This document shows positions 32,068 through 42,836 of a stretch of DNA of 64,000 nucleotides, piece by piece. Within the stretch, counting starts at the first letter, position 1. Every line of letters begins with the position of its first letter. The notes under the pieces are model-generated. The model ran no database searches and was not told the DNA's origin. It saw only the letters and a program-made list of their open reading frames with translations. Source of the DNA: Burkholderia vietnamiensis LMG 10929 (GTDB lineage: Bacteria > Pseudomonadota > Gammaproteobacteria > Burkholderiales > Burkholderiaceae). The translations under genes and the position numbers were made by a program. The DNA is taken from contig NZ_CP009631.1 of NCBI RefSeq assembly GCF_000959445.1, positions 1,488,001 through 1,552,000 on the forward strand, written 5' to 3'.

Positions 32068-33099
32068 TCAGACCGGATTCACGAGATCGGCGGCGCTCGT
32101 GAACGAGTCGGCGTAGAACTCGTCGGCCGGCAGCGCGTGGTGTTGCGTGAAGTCGCGCTGCGCCGATTCGACCATCACCGGCGCGCCGCATGCGTACACC
32201 TGGTAGCCGGACAGGTCGGGCAGATCCTCGATCACCGCGCGGTGGACGAAGCCGGTGCGGCCGGTCCACTGGTCGGCGTCTTCGGGTTCGGACAGCACCG
32301 GCACGTATTTGAAGTTCGGGATCTCGCGCGCCCATTGCTCGGCGAGCTCGCCGAGATAGATGTCCTTCTTGCGGCGCGCGCCCCAGTAGAGCGTCATCGG
32401 GCGCGTGATGCCCGCGTGCTTCACGTGCTCGATGATCGCCTTGATCGGCGCGAAGCCGGTGCCCGACGCGAGCAGCACGATCGGCTTGTCGGAATCCTCG
32501 CGCAGGAAGAACGTACCGAGCGGGCCTTCGAAGCGCAGGATGTCGCGTTCCTTCATCGCGCCGAACACGTGATCGGTGAACTTGCCGCCCGGCATGTGAC
32601 GGATATGCAGCTCGATCGGGCCTTCCTCGTGCGGCGCGTTCGCCATCGAGTAGCTGCGGCGCGAGCCGTCCTTCAGGATGAATTCGACGTACTGGCCGGC
32701 CAGGTATTGCAGGCGTTCGTTCGCCGGCAACTGCAGCTTCACGATCATCACGTCGTCGCCGCGGCGCTCGAGCGCGGCGACCCGGCACGGCAGCTTCTTG
32801 ACCTGCACGCCGTCGACGCCGGCGATTTCACGCACGTCGATCTCGAGGTCGCATTGCGCCTTCGAGCAGCACAGCAGCGCGAGGCCGCGCGTGCGTTCGT
32901 CGCTGGACAGCGCCGATGCTGCATGCGGGCCCTGTTCGATCTGCCCCGACACGATCTGCCCCTTGCAGGAGCCGCATGCGCCGTTCTTGCAGCCGTACGG
33001 AAGGTGGACGTTCTGGCGCAGCGCCGCCGCCAGCACGGTTTCGTCCGACTCGACCTGGAACTGCCGGCCGCTTTGCTTGAGAGTAACGTTGAATGCCAT
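32068..33099 (-). CDS. CDP-6-deoxy-L-threo-D-glycero-4-hexulose-3-dehydrase reductase-type flavoprotein
   Basis: A 343-residue three-domain reductase. The N-terminal plant-type 2Fe-2S ferredoxin domain has [11 protein letters not shown] and a fourth cysteine in LLCCSKAQC. The FAD domain has [10 protein letters not shown], and the C-terminal NAD domain [17 protein letters not shown] with [10 protein letters not shown] at the end. This layout is that of AscD/E3 (CDP-glucoseen reductase) and phenol-hydroxylase-type reductases. No dideoxysugar genes are nearby, so the partner may be a different oxygenase or dehydrase. The ATG at 33099 starts [14 protein letters not shown]. Confidence 0.85.
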   Translation of the reverse strand: MAFNVTLKQSGRQFQVESDETVLAAALRQNVHLPYGCKNGACGSCKGQIVSGQIEQGPHAASALSSDERTRGLALLCCSKAQCDLEIDVREIAGVDGVQVKKLPCRVAALERRGDDVMIVKLQLPANERLQYLAGQYVEFILKDGSRRSYSMANAPHEEGPIELHIRHMPGGKFTDHVFGAMKERDILRFEGPLGTFFLREDSDKPIVLLASGTGFAPIKAIIEHVKHAGITRPMTLYWGARRKKDIYLGELAEQWAREIPNFKYVPVLSEPEDADQWTGRTGFVHRAVIEDLPDLSGYQVYACGAPVMVESAQRDFTQHHALPADEFYADSFTSAADLVNPV

Positions 33100-33205
33100 A
33101 GAACCGAATAGAACAAAATGGGGAAACCGTGCATGTCGCGCACGGCAGCTACAATGCAAAACCGTTGTGCGCCGCGCAACGGTGGCTACTCATTTCGCAA
33201 CCAAC

Positions 33206-34243
33206 ATGATCGCGACTCGAATCCTTCGCCGGCCGCGCGCCTTGATCGTCGGCTGCGGCGACGTCGGGCTGCGGTGCGTCGCGCAATGGCGCGCCGCGCG
33301 CCGCGACCTGCGCATCGTCGCACTGACGAGCCATCCGGACCGCCGCGACGCATTGCGTGCGGCAGGCGTGACGCCGATCGTCGGCAACCTCGACCAGCGG
33401 GCCACGCTCGAGCGCATCGCGCGAGTCGCGCGCACGATCCTGCATCTCGCGCCGCCGCAATCCGACGGTCGCGACGACCGGCGCACTCGCGCGCTGATCG
33501 CCGCATTGTCCATGCCCGCGCGGCAGCTGCACGCGCCGGCGGTAGCGTCGGTCGGCCGGCTGCGCACGCTGCGCGCCGCGACCCGACAGGCCGGCGTGGC
33601 GCCGCGGGCAGCGCGTATTGTACCCGAGGCCCTTCGCGCGCCCACGCTCGTCTATGCCAGCACGACCGGCGTATACGGCGATTGCGGCGGCGCGCGGATC
33701 GACGAGACGCAGCCGCTGCGGCCCGCGAATCCGCGCGCGTTCCGGCGCGTGTCGGCCGAGCGTCAGCTGCGGGCGGCGACGGTGCGCGGCGTGGTGTCCG
33801 CCCGCATCGTGCGCATCCCGGGCATCTACGCGGCGAACCGCTTGCCGCTCGCGCGGCTCGAGCGCGGCACGCCGGCGCTGCTGCCGGCCGACGACGTCTA
33901 TACGAACCACATCCACGCGGACGATCTCGCCGCGATCCTGCGGCGTGCGGCCGTGCGCGGCCGGCCGGCGCGCGCGGTGCACGCGTCGGACGACAGCGAA
34001 CTGCGGATGGGAGAGTACTTCGACCGGGTCGCGCAGGCGTTCGGCCTGCCGCCGCCGCCACGCATCAGCCGCGCGGACGCCGAAGGCCGGCTCGAGCCGA
34101 CGCTGTTGTCGTTCATGCGCGAGTCGCGGCGCCTGTCCAATGCCCGCCTCAAGGCCGAATTGTGCGTGACGCTGCGCTATCCGACCGTAGACGAATTCCT
34201 TCAAACGCTGGCGCAGCGTCGCGCGTCAGGTGAGGGCCGGTAG
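33206..34243 (+). CDS. NAD-dependent epimerase/dehydratase-like SDR protein (YeeZ-like)
   Basis: A 345-residue extended-SDR protein. The Rossmann motif is the variant VGCGDVG rather than GxxGxxG, and YASTTGVYGDCGG holds the family STTGVYG block with a YGDC in place of the usual YxxxK tyrosine context. TNHIHADDLA is conserved as in YeeZ-type proteins. The substrate is unknown. It is divergent from the flavoprotein reductase; its end overlaps the convergent small membrane protein gene by 18 bases. Confidence 0.8.
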   Translation: MIATRILRRPRALIVGCGDVGLRCVAQWRAARRDLRIVALTSHPDRRDALRAAGVTPIVGNLDQRATLERIARVARTILHLAPPQSDGRDDRRTRALIAALSMPARQLHAPAVASVGRLRTLRAATRQAGVAPRAARIVPEALRAPTLVYASTTGVYGDCGGARIDETQPLRPANPRAFRRVSAERQLRAATVRGVVSARIVRIPGIYAANRLPLARLERGTPALLPADDVYTNHIHADDLAAILRRAAVRGRPARAVHASDDSELRMGEYFDRVAQAFGLPPPPRISRADAEGRLEPTLLSFMRESRRLSNARLKAELCVTLRYPTVDEFLQTLAQRRASGEGR

Positions 34244-34414
34244 CGCCTCGATCAACAGGAAGCACAGCAACGCGCCGATCAGCGCGCCGATCAGGTTCGG
34301 GTGATAGCGGTGCTTCAGATGCATCGCGGCCAGCAGCGCGCCGATTGCCACGACACCGATGATTGCGAACGCGATCATCACGTACGACAGTTCGAAAGAG
34401 TGGTTGACGCCCAT
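34226..34414 (-). CDS. Small two-helix membrane protein
   Basis: A 62-residue protein with two hydrophobic helices (about 12-31 and 41-60) separated by a basic HLKHRYHPN turn. It is probably an inner-membrane hairpin. No family recognised. Its 3' end overlaps that of the convergent epimerase-like gene. Confidence 0.65.
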   Translation of the reverse strand: MGVNHSFELSYVMIAFAIIGVVAIGALLAAMHLKHRYHPNLIGALIGALLCFLLIEALPALT

Positions 34415-34519
34415 GATGTCTCCCCTGCTTCGCTGCTCGGACAGCTTGTGATTTGAGTATAGCGGGGGATCGGGCGGCCGCGATGCGCAGCGGCGTCGAA
34501 CGGTCGTGCGGATTTTCCC

Positions 34520-35236
34520 TTACAGGGTTTCGACCGGATTGCGCAGCGCTGCCAGCTCAGCCTCTGCGAGCCAGCACCAGCTACCGGGCGCCAGCCCGGC
34601 CGGCAGCGCGAAACCGCCGATACGCTCGCGGTGCAGCGCCTCGACGCGGTTGCTGGCGGCCGCCACCATCCGCTTGACCTGATGGTATTTGCCTTCGAGG
34701 ACGGTCAGCGCGAGCGTGTGGGTATCGCGTGCGACCGCCGCGACTGCCGCGATCGGCTTCGGCTCGCCGTGCAGTTGGACGCCGCTGCGCAGCGCGTTCA
34801 ACTGGGTTTCGTCGAGCGGATGACGCACGGTCGCGACGTAGGTCTTCGGCACCTTGCGCTTCGGCGACGTGTACGCGTGCACGAACTGGCCGTCGTCGGA
34901 CATCAGCAGCAGGCCGGTCGTGTCCTGGTCGAGGCGGCCGACGCACTGCACGCCGCGCGCGACGAGCGGCGCGGGCAGCAGGCTGAACACGCTCGCGTGG
35001 TGCTGCGGGTCGCGCGAGCATTCGTAGCCGGCCGGCTTGTTGAGCGCGAGATAGGCGCGCGCGTGATACGGCCACGCGGTGCCGTCGAGCGTGAACACGA
35101 GGCCGTCCGTGTCGAAGGCTGCGTCCGGGTCGGTCGAGCTCGCGCCCGCGACGGTGACGCGGCCCGATTCGATCAGGCCGCGGCACTGGCGGCGCGAGCC
35201 GAAGCCCTGCGTGTAGAGAATGCTTTCGAGGTCCAT
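34520..35236 (-). CDS. rsuA: 16S rRNA pseudouridine(516) synthase
   Basis: A 238-residue pseudouridine synthase of the RsuA/RluE family. The S4 RNA-binding segment (LESILYTQGFGSRRQCRGLIESGRVTV) is followed by the catalytic domain with GRLDQDTTGLLLMSDDG, the catalytic aspartate in GRLDxxTxG. YHQVKRMVAAASNRVEALHR is the C-terminal signature. It probably modifies U516 of 16S rRNA; closely related RluE/RluF specificities cannot be fully excluded. Confidence 0.9.
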   Translation of the reverse strand: MDLESILYTQGFGSRRQCRGLIESGRVTVAGASSTDPDAAFDTDGLVFTLDGTAWPYHARAYLALNKPAGYECSRDPQHHASVFSLLPAPLVARGVQCVGRLDQDTTGLLLMSDDGQFVHAYTSPKRKVPKTYVATVRHPLDETQLNALRSGVQLHGEPKPIAAVAAVARDTHTLALTVLEGKYHQVKRMVAAASNRVEALHRERIGGFALPAGLAPGSWCWLAEAELAALRNPVETL

Positions 35237-35339
35237 AGCGCGCGCATTCTATCAAGCGGCGGCGCAGGGACGGCATGAACGCGCATGCGTCGGTAAGCTG
35301 CCGGAACGCCGCGCGGCGCCCGTTCGTTCAGTTCGAGCG

Positions 35340-35471
35340 TACGGCGAGTTCGACGGCTGCGGTTCGCTGACCGTGCGCGGGCTCGTCCACTACCTGTGCC
35401 GCCACGACCGGCAGCATCTGGCCGGCATGCAGTGGCTGCTCGGCAAGATCGACGCGGCGCGCAGCCGCGCG
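35340..35471 (+). pseudogene. Remnant of a DinB-like protein
   Basis: An open reading of about 44 codons gives YGEFDGCGSLTVRGLVHYLC then RHDRQHLAGMQWLLGKIDA. This has the look of the last helix of a DinB-superfamily (four-helix, metal-binding) protein, with the typical H-x3-H metal positions. No start, promoter or N-terminal part is seen between rsuA and here, so only the 3' end of a lost gene remains. Recognition is from memory of the family. Confidence 0.5.
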
Positions 35472-35569
35472 CGCACTTCGCGCTCCATGCCGACCATGTT
35501 GCGCGCGTACGCGTACGGCGTGTCGCGCGCGCCAGCAGCACGGTGCCGGCCGGCCCGGCGCGCGAAGGA

Positions 35570-36469
35570 TCAGCCGCCGACGCGCGGCGCGAGCAGATCG
35601 GCGAGCCCGATGTTCCTGAACATCTCGCGGCGGATGCGATCGCCGACGCGGAACACTTCCTCGGCGCCGTCCTGCGACGGGTCGACGAACACGCGGTAGG
35701 GGCGCTTGCCGGCCGGCGCCGCGACGAGTTCGGCAATGGCCGTGGCGACGGCGCCGGCGTCGGCGTCGGCCGGTTCGAGCGCGGCGAGGCCCTTCAACGC
35801 CTGATCGGCGAGACCCGCGTACGGCCCGCCGTCGTAGGCGGCCTGCACGGCGGTATCGGCCGGCTTGCCCGCATGGAGGAAGTGATTCGTGCCCCGGGTG
35901 AACGCGCCCGGCACGACGATCGACGTTTCGATGCCCCAGCGGGCGAGCTCGGCCGCATAGGACACCGCGAGCGAGTCCATCGCGGCTTTCGCGGCGAAGT
36001 AGGGCGCGAGGAACGGCGGGGTGCCGCCGCGCGCCGACGAGGACGACACCCACACGAGCAGGCCGCGGCCCTGGCGGCGCAGGTGCGGCAGCGCCGCGCG
36101 GTTCACGCGCTGGGTCGACACGACGTTGACGTCGTAGAGCTGCGCCAGCTGTTCGGGCGTGAACGCTTCGGCCGGCCCGAACACCATGTGACCGGCGTTG
36201 TGGACGACGATGTCGAGGCGGCCGTTGTCGGCGATCACGCGATCGATGGCGGCGTCGACCGATGCGTCGTCGCCGACGTCGAGTTCGACGCTGCGCAGAT
36301 CGACGCCGTGTTGTTGCGCATAGGCGGCGACGGCGGCGACGCGCGGTGCATTGCGCCCGGCGCTCTCGCGCATCGAGGCGTAGACCGTGTGACCGGCGCG
36401 GGCGAGCGCCTGGGCCGTCAGCAAGCCGAAGCCGCTGGACGCGCCGGTGACGAGGACGACTTCCTTCAT
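35570..36469 (-). CDS. Short-chain dehydrogenase/reductase
   Basis: A 299-residue SDR. The cofactor motif is VTGASSGFGLLTAQALA, NAGH follows the fourth strand, and the catalytic part has SSSSARGG then YFAAK (Y-x3-K). It starts at the ATG 36469 with MKEVVLVTGASSG. It lies 44 bases behind another SDR gene and the pair is divergent from a LysR regulator, suggesting that the regulator controls them. The substrate is unknown. Confidence 0.88.
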   Translation of the reverse strand: MKEVVLVTGASSGFGLLTAQALARAGHTVYASMRESAGRNAPRVAAVAAYAQQHGVDLRSVELDVGDDASVDAAIDRVIADNGRLDIVVHNAGHMVFGPAEAFTPEQLAQLYDVNVVSTQRVNRAALPHLRRQGRGLLVWVSSSSARGGTPPFLAPYFAAKAAMDSLAVSYAAELARWGIETSIVVPGAFTRGTNHFLHAGKPADTAVQAAYDGGPYAGLADQALKGLAALEPADADAGAVATAIAELVAAPAGKRPYRVFVDPSQDGAEEVFRVGDRIRREMFRNIGLADLLAPRVGG

Positions 36470-36513
36470 GAGCAATCTCCTGGCGGAAAGATGAGGGGGC
36501 GGCGAGCGGTCCG

Positions 36514-37251
36514 TCAGCACATGCCGCCGTTGGCGCGCAGGATCTGGCCGTTGATCCACGCGCCGTCCGGACCGGCGAGGAACGCGACGACGCGCGCGAT
36601 GTCGTCGGGCTGGCCGAGCCGCTCGAGCGGGTTCAGCTTCGCGAGCCGATCGATAAGTTCGGGGCTCTTGCCCTGCAGGAACAACTCGGTCGCGACCGGT
36701 CCCGGCGCGACGGCGTTCACGCGGATGCCGCGCCCGCGCATTTCCTGGGCGAGCACCTGCGTCATGCTTTCGACCGCCGCCTTGCTCGCGACGTACAGCC
36801 CGTAGGTCGGCATGCGCATCCCGATTACGCTGGTCGACAGGTTGATGATCCGGCCGCCGTCGCGCACGCACTGCGCTGCCGCGCGGCATACGTTGAACGT
36901 GCCTTTCACGTTGATCGCGAACGTGTCGTCGAACACCGCGTCGTCGAACTCGGCGATCGCCGCGAGCTTCATCACGCCCGCCGAGTTCACCACCACGTCG
37001 ATCCCGCCGAAGGCATCGCGGGCCGCGTCGAACAGCGAGGTGACGGCGGCTGGCTCGGCGACGTTCGCCTGCACGGCGATCGCCTGACCGTCGTCGGCGA
37101 CGATCGCGTCGACCACTTCGCGGGCCGGGCCGGCGCTCCCGGCATAGTTGACGACGACCCGGAAGCCGTCCCGGGCGAGTTGGCGCGCGATTTCCGCGCC
37201 GATGCCGCGCGACGAACCTGTGACGATGGCGACCTGTTCCGATGTGCTCAT
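36514..37251 (-). CDS. Short-chain dehydrogenase/reductase (FabG-like)
   Basis: A 245-residue classical SDR. VTGSSRGIGAEIARQLA binds the cofactor (an arginine after SS suggests NADPH), NSAGV is present, and the catalytic tetrad part reads STSVIGM then YGLYVASKAA. Full SDR length. It is first of the two-gene SDR operon divergent from LysR. Confidence 0.9.
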   Translation of the reverse strand: MSTSEQVAIVTGSSRGIGAEIARQLARDGFRVVVNYAGSAGPAREVVDAIVADDGQAIAVQANVAEPAAVTSLFDAARDAFGGIDVVVNSAGVMKLAAIAEFDDAVFDDTFAINVKGTFNVCRAAAQCVRDGGRIINLSTSVIGMRMPTYGLYVASKAAVESMTQVLAQEMRGRGIRVNAVAPGPVATELFLQGKSPELIDRLAKLNPLERLGQPDDIARVVAFLAGPDGAWINGQILRANGGMC

Positions 37252-37371
37252 GTTCTGCTCCTGTCGAGTGGATGAGTGCCGTTCGATCCGGCGACAGGAC
37301 CACTGTAGGCTTCCTCGATAAATAAAAATAATGAATAATGATCAGTCAATGAATGACTAAAAGTATGTCTC

Positions 37372-38274
37372 ATGGGATTCGACAGCAGATTGCTCAGCGG
37401 TATCGGCGTGCTCTCCGCGGTGATCGAGGCGGGTACCTTCGCGCGGGCGGGCGAGGCGATGGGGTTGACGCAGCCGGCGGTGAGCCGTGCGGTGGCGCGG
37501 CTGGAGGAGCGCGTCGGGATCCGGATCTTCAACCGGACGGCGCGTGCGATCACGCTGACCGACGAAGGGCGGCGCTTCTACGAGACGGTCGCGCCGCTGC
37601 TGGCCGGCATTGAGGAGGCGGCGCTCGACGCCGGCCAGTCGAAGGCGCGCGTGAGAGGGCGGCTGCGGGTCAACGTGGACGGCACGTTCGGCCACTACGT
37701 GCTGGCGCCGCGGATGGCGGAATTTCTCGATCGTTATCCGGAGCTGTCGGTCGAGATCAGTGTGCGCGACCGGATGGGCGACCTCGTCGCGGACGGCTTC
37801 GACGTGGCCGTGCGCTTCGGCATCCCGGAGCCGTCGTCATATCGCGCGCGATTGCTGCTCGAGACGCGCGTGCTGACGTGCGCGTCGGCGGCCTACATCG
37901 CGCGTCATGGCGAACCGCTGCACCCGCGGGATCTCGCTGACGGTCACCGGTGCGTGCTGATCCGCGATCCGGTGACCGGGCGGCCGTATGAATGGGAGTT
38001 TCATCGCGGCAACGAAGTCGTGCCGGTCGACGCCGCCGGCAGGCTGACGGTGAACGATACGGGCGGACTGCTCGGCGCGTGCCTGGGTGGCGTCGGCATT
38101 GCGCAACTGCTCGAACTCTATGCGCGGGACGTCCTGGCCGACGGAAGGTTGGTGCAGTTGTTGCCCGAGTGGGCGGACGAGACTTTCCCGCTTTACGCGT
38201 ATCACCATGCGTCGAATCTCGTTTCGGCGAAGGTGAGGGTGTTTCTGGACTTCGTCCGCGAGCTGATGGTCTGA
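37372..38274 (+). CDS. LysR-family transcriptional regulator
   Basis: A 300-residue regulator. The winged HTH spans about residues 10-65 (FARAGEAMGLTQPAVSRAVARLEERVG), followed by the periplasmic-binding-protein-like effector domain. It is divergent from the two SDR genes across a 120-base, A+T-rich gap that is the natural site for LysR binding. The 3' end formerly faced a tRNA-Leu terminator, now split by an IS. Confidence 0.9.
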   Translation: MGFDSRLLSGIGVLSAVIEAGTFARAGEAMGLTQPAVSRAVARLEERVGIRIFNRTARAITLTDEGRRFYETVAPLLAGIEEAALDAGQSKARVRGRLRVNVDGTFGHYVLAPRMAEFLDRYPELSVEISVRDRMGDLVADGFDVAVRFGIPEPSSYRARLLLETRVLTCASAAYIARHGEPLHPRDLADGHRCVLIRDPVTGRPYEWEFHRGNEVVPVDAAGRLTVNDTGGLLGACLGGVGIAQLLELYARDVLADGRLVQLLPEWADETFPLYAYHHASNLVSAKVRVFLDFVRELMV

Positions 38275-38335
38275 GCGCACCGGGCGGCTGGCCGCCGCCG
38301 GTTAGCCGATGCGCTGCGGAACGCGCGGCACCAAC

Positions 38336-38351
38336 AAAAAACCCGCGAAGC
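38336..38351 (-). terminator. Left half of a terminator split by the IS21 element
   Basis: Six A (six T on the minus strand) followed by ACCCGCGAAGC. The matching half, GCTTGCGCGGGT, lies at 40318-40329 on the other side of the IS. Joined, they make a stem with one bulged base and a GGCGA loop. It reads leftward and probably served tRNA-Leu before the island was inserted. Confidence 0.6.
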
Positions 38352-38451
38352 GGCGAGCTTGTTGGGCGCAAAGTAATAATGAGCCACTTCGCGCGAAGTA
38401 AATCTAAGCCACCTTTCAGTACAGTCAGCCTTTTGCGCGCAAAGGCTGGCG

Positions 38452-40250
<1,799 letters not shown>

Positions 40251-40317
40251 CGACTGGCTCAGTTTTACTTTGCGCGATCAGGCGCGAAGTGGCTCAGATT
40301 TCAAATGCGTTTGACAA

Positions 40318-40329
40318 GCTTGCGCGGGT
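40318..40329 (-). terminator. Right half of the split terminator
   Basis: GCTTGCGCGGGT, the complement of the half-stem left of the IS at 38341-38351. Confidence 0.55.
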
Positions 40330-40363
40330 GTCGACAGACGCAGCGCACGACGCTGCGAAAAAC

Positions 40364-40382
40364 TGGTGCCAGGGCCGGAATG
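40364..40382. other. Candidate attL of the island
   Basis: TGGTGCCAGGGCCGGAAT matches the start of the tRNA-Leu 3' end (60014-60032, TGGTGCCCAGGGCCGGAAT) except for one missing C. Beyond it the sequences differ. It is the natural left boundary of the element integrated at tRNA-Leu. Confidence 0.65.
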
Positions 40383-40438
40383 AAATAATTCTATGTGAGG
40401 CCCGTAATGTAAGGGTGTTGCTTGTGGAGTGTTGCTGA

Positions 40439-40459
40439 GTTGCCCCCAGAGTTGCCCCC
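40439..40459 (+). promoter_or_regulatory. GTTGCCCCC direct repeats, candidate arm-type sites (left)
   Basis: GTTGCCCCC occurs at 40439-40447 and 40451-40459, 12 bases apart. The same motif with the same spacing occurs near the integrase at 59879 and 59891, so it is probably an integrase arm site. Confidence 0.5.
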
Positions 40460-40615
40460 CGCGCTTCTGGCAGCCGCAGAATTCATATCGCTCTGCTGCG
40501 TGTGCCGTTCGGGCGAGGTCGTTCAGAAGATACCAACAGGCGTATCGGAGTAGGCTCGGCCAGTCGAACGCCCGTGCCGTGCGGAACGTTGCTGTGCCGC
40601 CGGAAGTAAAAATAT

Positions 40616-40730
40616 TTGGAGATTTGGAGATAGACGGATGTATCGGCCTGCAAGCCTTGTCTGGTAAGGCTGTGGTTATCTCCAAGACTATCTCCAAAGT
40701 ACACATGTTCTTGGAGATAAAGTTGGAGAC
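40616..40730. repeat. Left iteron locus (candidate origin/crr-like)
   Basis: Six copies of the octamer TTGGAGAT or its complement: 40616, 40624 (plus), 40678, 40690 (minus), 40711 and 40723 (plus). Between them lies a hairpin AGCCTT...AAGGCT at about 40652-40670. The whole block is a diverged inverted copy of the one at 58163-58264, sharing the order two iterons, hairpin, opposite iterons. No gene overlaps it convincingly. Confidence 0.75.
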
Positions 40731-40843
40731 AGACTGCTGAGCTATGGCGTCCGCACGACGACGTTGAGAGTTGCCCTGCCTTCTGGAACGCTGCGCGCAA
40801 AGAACGCCCCGCGCGCCCACACCTACGAGCCGCCGTTACGCTA

Positions 40844-40856
40844 GAAAGTTACTTTG
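40844..40856. promoter_or_regulatory. CAAAGTWACTTTG-type palindrome (left)
   Basis: GAAAGTTACTTTG differs in one base from the perfect 13-base palindrome found at 52492, 52505 and 58074. It lies on the inner side of the left iteron locus. Confidence 0.55.
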
Positions 40857-40945
40857 CAACCGTCGCATCACGTCAGTGATTGGCACGAGCAAGCGCGGCA
40901 TAATCGCGACAAGACTGGTGATTCGGGGACTGAGATGTGCAAGTC

Positions 40946-40982
40946 CAGACCTGATCTCTCAGTCGGAGGCAGATCAGGTCTG
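40946..40982. repeat. 12-bp perfect inverted repeat
   Basis: CAGACCTGATCT (40946-40957) is the exact reverse complement of 40971-40982, with a 13-base loop. No T-run follows. It lies in gene-poor DNA between the left iterons and the cytochrome genes. Confidence 0.7.
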
Positions 40983-41480
40983 AGATTGTCTAGACGTCAC
41001 CTCATCAAGGGCCGTGATCGACCCGTTGCCGTCATTCAAGACTCCTCGATGGCACGTCCGTTGCCAAATGCGGGGGCAACCGGTCATTCGTTTCCGCCGG
41101 CACGCCTGTTGGTTTTCTGCCGCAACACCATCCACGCTATTCGCCAGCACACCCGTTCCTCGGGGGGCGCTCCAGATGCCGCCGTGATCAAACCAAGAGT
41201 CAGAGTTTTTTGACTTCGATCAGATTTCCTCAACCCGCAGCCCCCACATTGGGTTCGTGGACGGTGCGGTCCGCATCAGGAACCGCGGTGAGGGCCATAG
41301 ACATGGTCTGACGCGGGCCATTAATAGACCGACGTATACGCTGTATTTTTCGAGTTGACGAAACGGCATTTCGTTATATTCTGAAAAATACTGAAAAAAA
41401 GGCGCCGACGGCAACATGCCGGCTTCATTGCCAACGAGCTCGGATGCGGGACCATCGAGAAGAATGACGAAGGGGACGCC

Positions 41481-42821
41481 ATGGTCAATCGGATCAGAAG
41501 GTATTTCGTTGCCTTGTTTCTGCTGGCCGTGGCGGCGCTGTCGTTTTCCCCCGAGGCCACGGCAGTGCCGGCATTCGCGCGGCAAACCGGGCTCGCCTGC
41601 GTCGCGTGTCATGTCAGCTTCCCCGAGTTGACGCCCTTCGGCCGCTTCTTCAAGTTGACCGCCTACACGCTTTCCAACAAATGGACGATCCCGCTTGCAG
41701 GAATGGTCCAGGTATCCCAGACCAACACGCGCAGCATCAATAACGCCAATTATGATTTCGCTCGAAATCAGGACGTCGTGCTGCAGCAAGCGAGCCTCTT
41801 CTATGGCGGACGCATTGCCGGTCCGGTCGGCGCGTTTGCACAATGGACATACGACGGGATCGCTCACCACAGCGGAATCGACAATACGGATATCCGTGCC
41901 GCGGGACATTTCACGCGGGAAGATATCGATTTCATCTACGGCGTATCCGTCAACAATAATCCAACCGTTTCCGATGTCTGGAATACCACCCCTGCATTTG
42001 GCTTTCCGTATGCGTCGAGCAGCATTTCCCTAACTCCGACCGCAGGTACGCTTATCGATGGCGGCCTCGCACAACAGGTTGTCGGTATTTCCGCCTACGC
42101 TTTCTGGAATCGCACCATCTATGCGGAGTTCGGCTTCTATCGTACGGCCGACCAGATGTTTTCGGTGTTCCGGACCGGCCAGGACACTGCTACGCCCGGT
42201 GGCGTCAAGCGTCTGAAGGGCGCGAACCCGTACTGGCGGCTTGCTTACAACCGCGAGTTCGGGCCGCATTCTCTCGAAGTGGGCACCTTCGGCATGGTCG
42301 CTGACGTCTATCCGGACAACACCATCCCGACGACCCCAACCGATCGCTTCACCGATTTCGGCGTGGACGCCCAGTACCAGTACCTCACGCTGTCTCATGC
42401 ATTCACGACCCAGATCGCGTTCATTCACGAAAAGCAGGACTGGAGCGCAAGCTTCCCGAGCGGAGGGATCGGTGCAGGGCCTACACCCACCAATCCGACT
42501 GACCACCTGAATACCCTCAAGCTCAAGGCATCGTATTACTACCAGCGCAAGTACGGCGCTTCGCTGGGGTACTTCTCGACGACAGGAAATGCAGATGCGG
42601 GACTGTATGGGGCCGTTCCAGTGACAGGCAGTGCAAATGGCCTGCCCGACACGCGGGGCATCATCCTCGAACTCGACTACCTGCCGCTGCCGCAAGTGAA
42701 GCTGTCCGTGCAGTACACGTGGTTCCTCAAGTTCAATGGCGCACGCTTCAACTACGACGGAAGTGGACGGAACGCCAGCGATAACAACACGTTGTACCTG
42801 CTCGCCTGGTTTGTCTTCTGA
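41481..42821 (+). CDS. Exported haem-binding outer-membrane barrel-like protein
   Basis: A 446-residue protein with a signal peptide (about 1-28). A single haem-attachment motif CVACH (in QTGLACVACHVSFPELTPFGRFFK) lies just after cleavage, followed by about 390 residues of alternating, aromatic-rich strands ending in LLAWFVF. A terminal phenylalanine is typical of outer-membrane barrels. The layout suggests a porin-cytochrome fusion. It is followed 15 bases on by a cytochrome c gene, so both may carry electrons or a substrate across the envelope. The actual donor and acceptor are unknown. Confidence 0.75.
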   Translation: MVNRIRRYFVALFLLAVAALSFSPEATAVPAFARQTGLACVACHVSFPELTPFGRFFKLTAYTLSNKWTIPLAGMVQVSQTNTRSINNANYDFARNQDVVLQQASLFYGGRIAGPVGAFAQWTYDGIAHHSGIDNTDIRAAGHFTREDIDFIYGVSVNNNPTVSDVWNTTPAFGFPYASSSISLTPTAGTLIDGGLAQQVVGISAYAFWNRTIYAEFGFYRTADQMFSVFRTGQDTATPGGVKRLKGANPYWRLAYNREFGPHSLEVGTFGMVADVYPDNTIPTTPTDRFTDFGVDAQYQYLTLSHAFTTQIAFIHEKQDWSASFPSGGIGAGPTPTNPTDHLNTLKLKASYYYQRKYGASLGYFSTTGNADAGLYGAVPVTGSANGLPDTRGIILELDYLPLPQVKLSVQYTWFLKFNGARFNYDGSGRNASDNNTLYLLAWFVF

Positions 42822-42836
42822 CCCGCGAGGTAACTC

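Larger units (their letters stand above)
40383..41480. other. Gene-poor left end of the island
   Basis: About 1.1 kb with no convincing protein gene. It holds the arm-type repeats, iterons, one palindrome and the 12-bp inverted repeat. The short frames seen here lack ribosome-binding sites and family resemblance. Confidence 0.5.

Noticed and set aside
40483..40800. Similar short frames over the left and right iteron loci (minus 40483-40800, plus 58068-58319)
   Set aside because: Their translations resemble each other only because the underlying DNA is a duplicated iteron block; neither has a ribosome-binding site.
40854..41213. 119-codon plus-strand frame in the left end of the island
   Set aside because: No ribosome-binding site, no family resemblance, unlike codon use, and it crosses the 12-bp inverted repeat.
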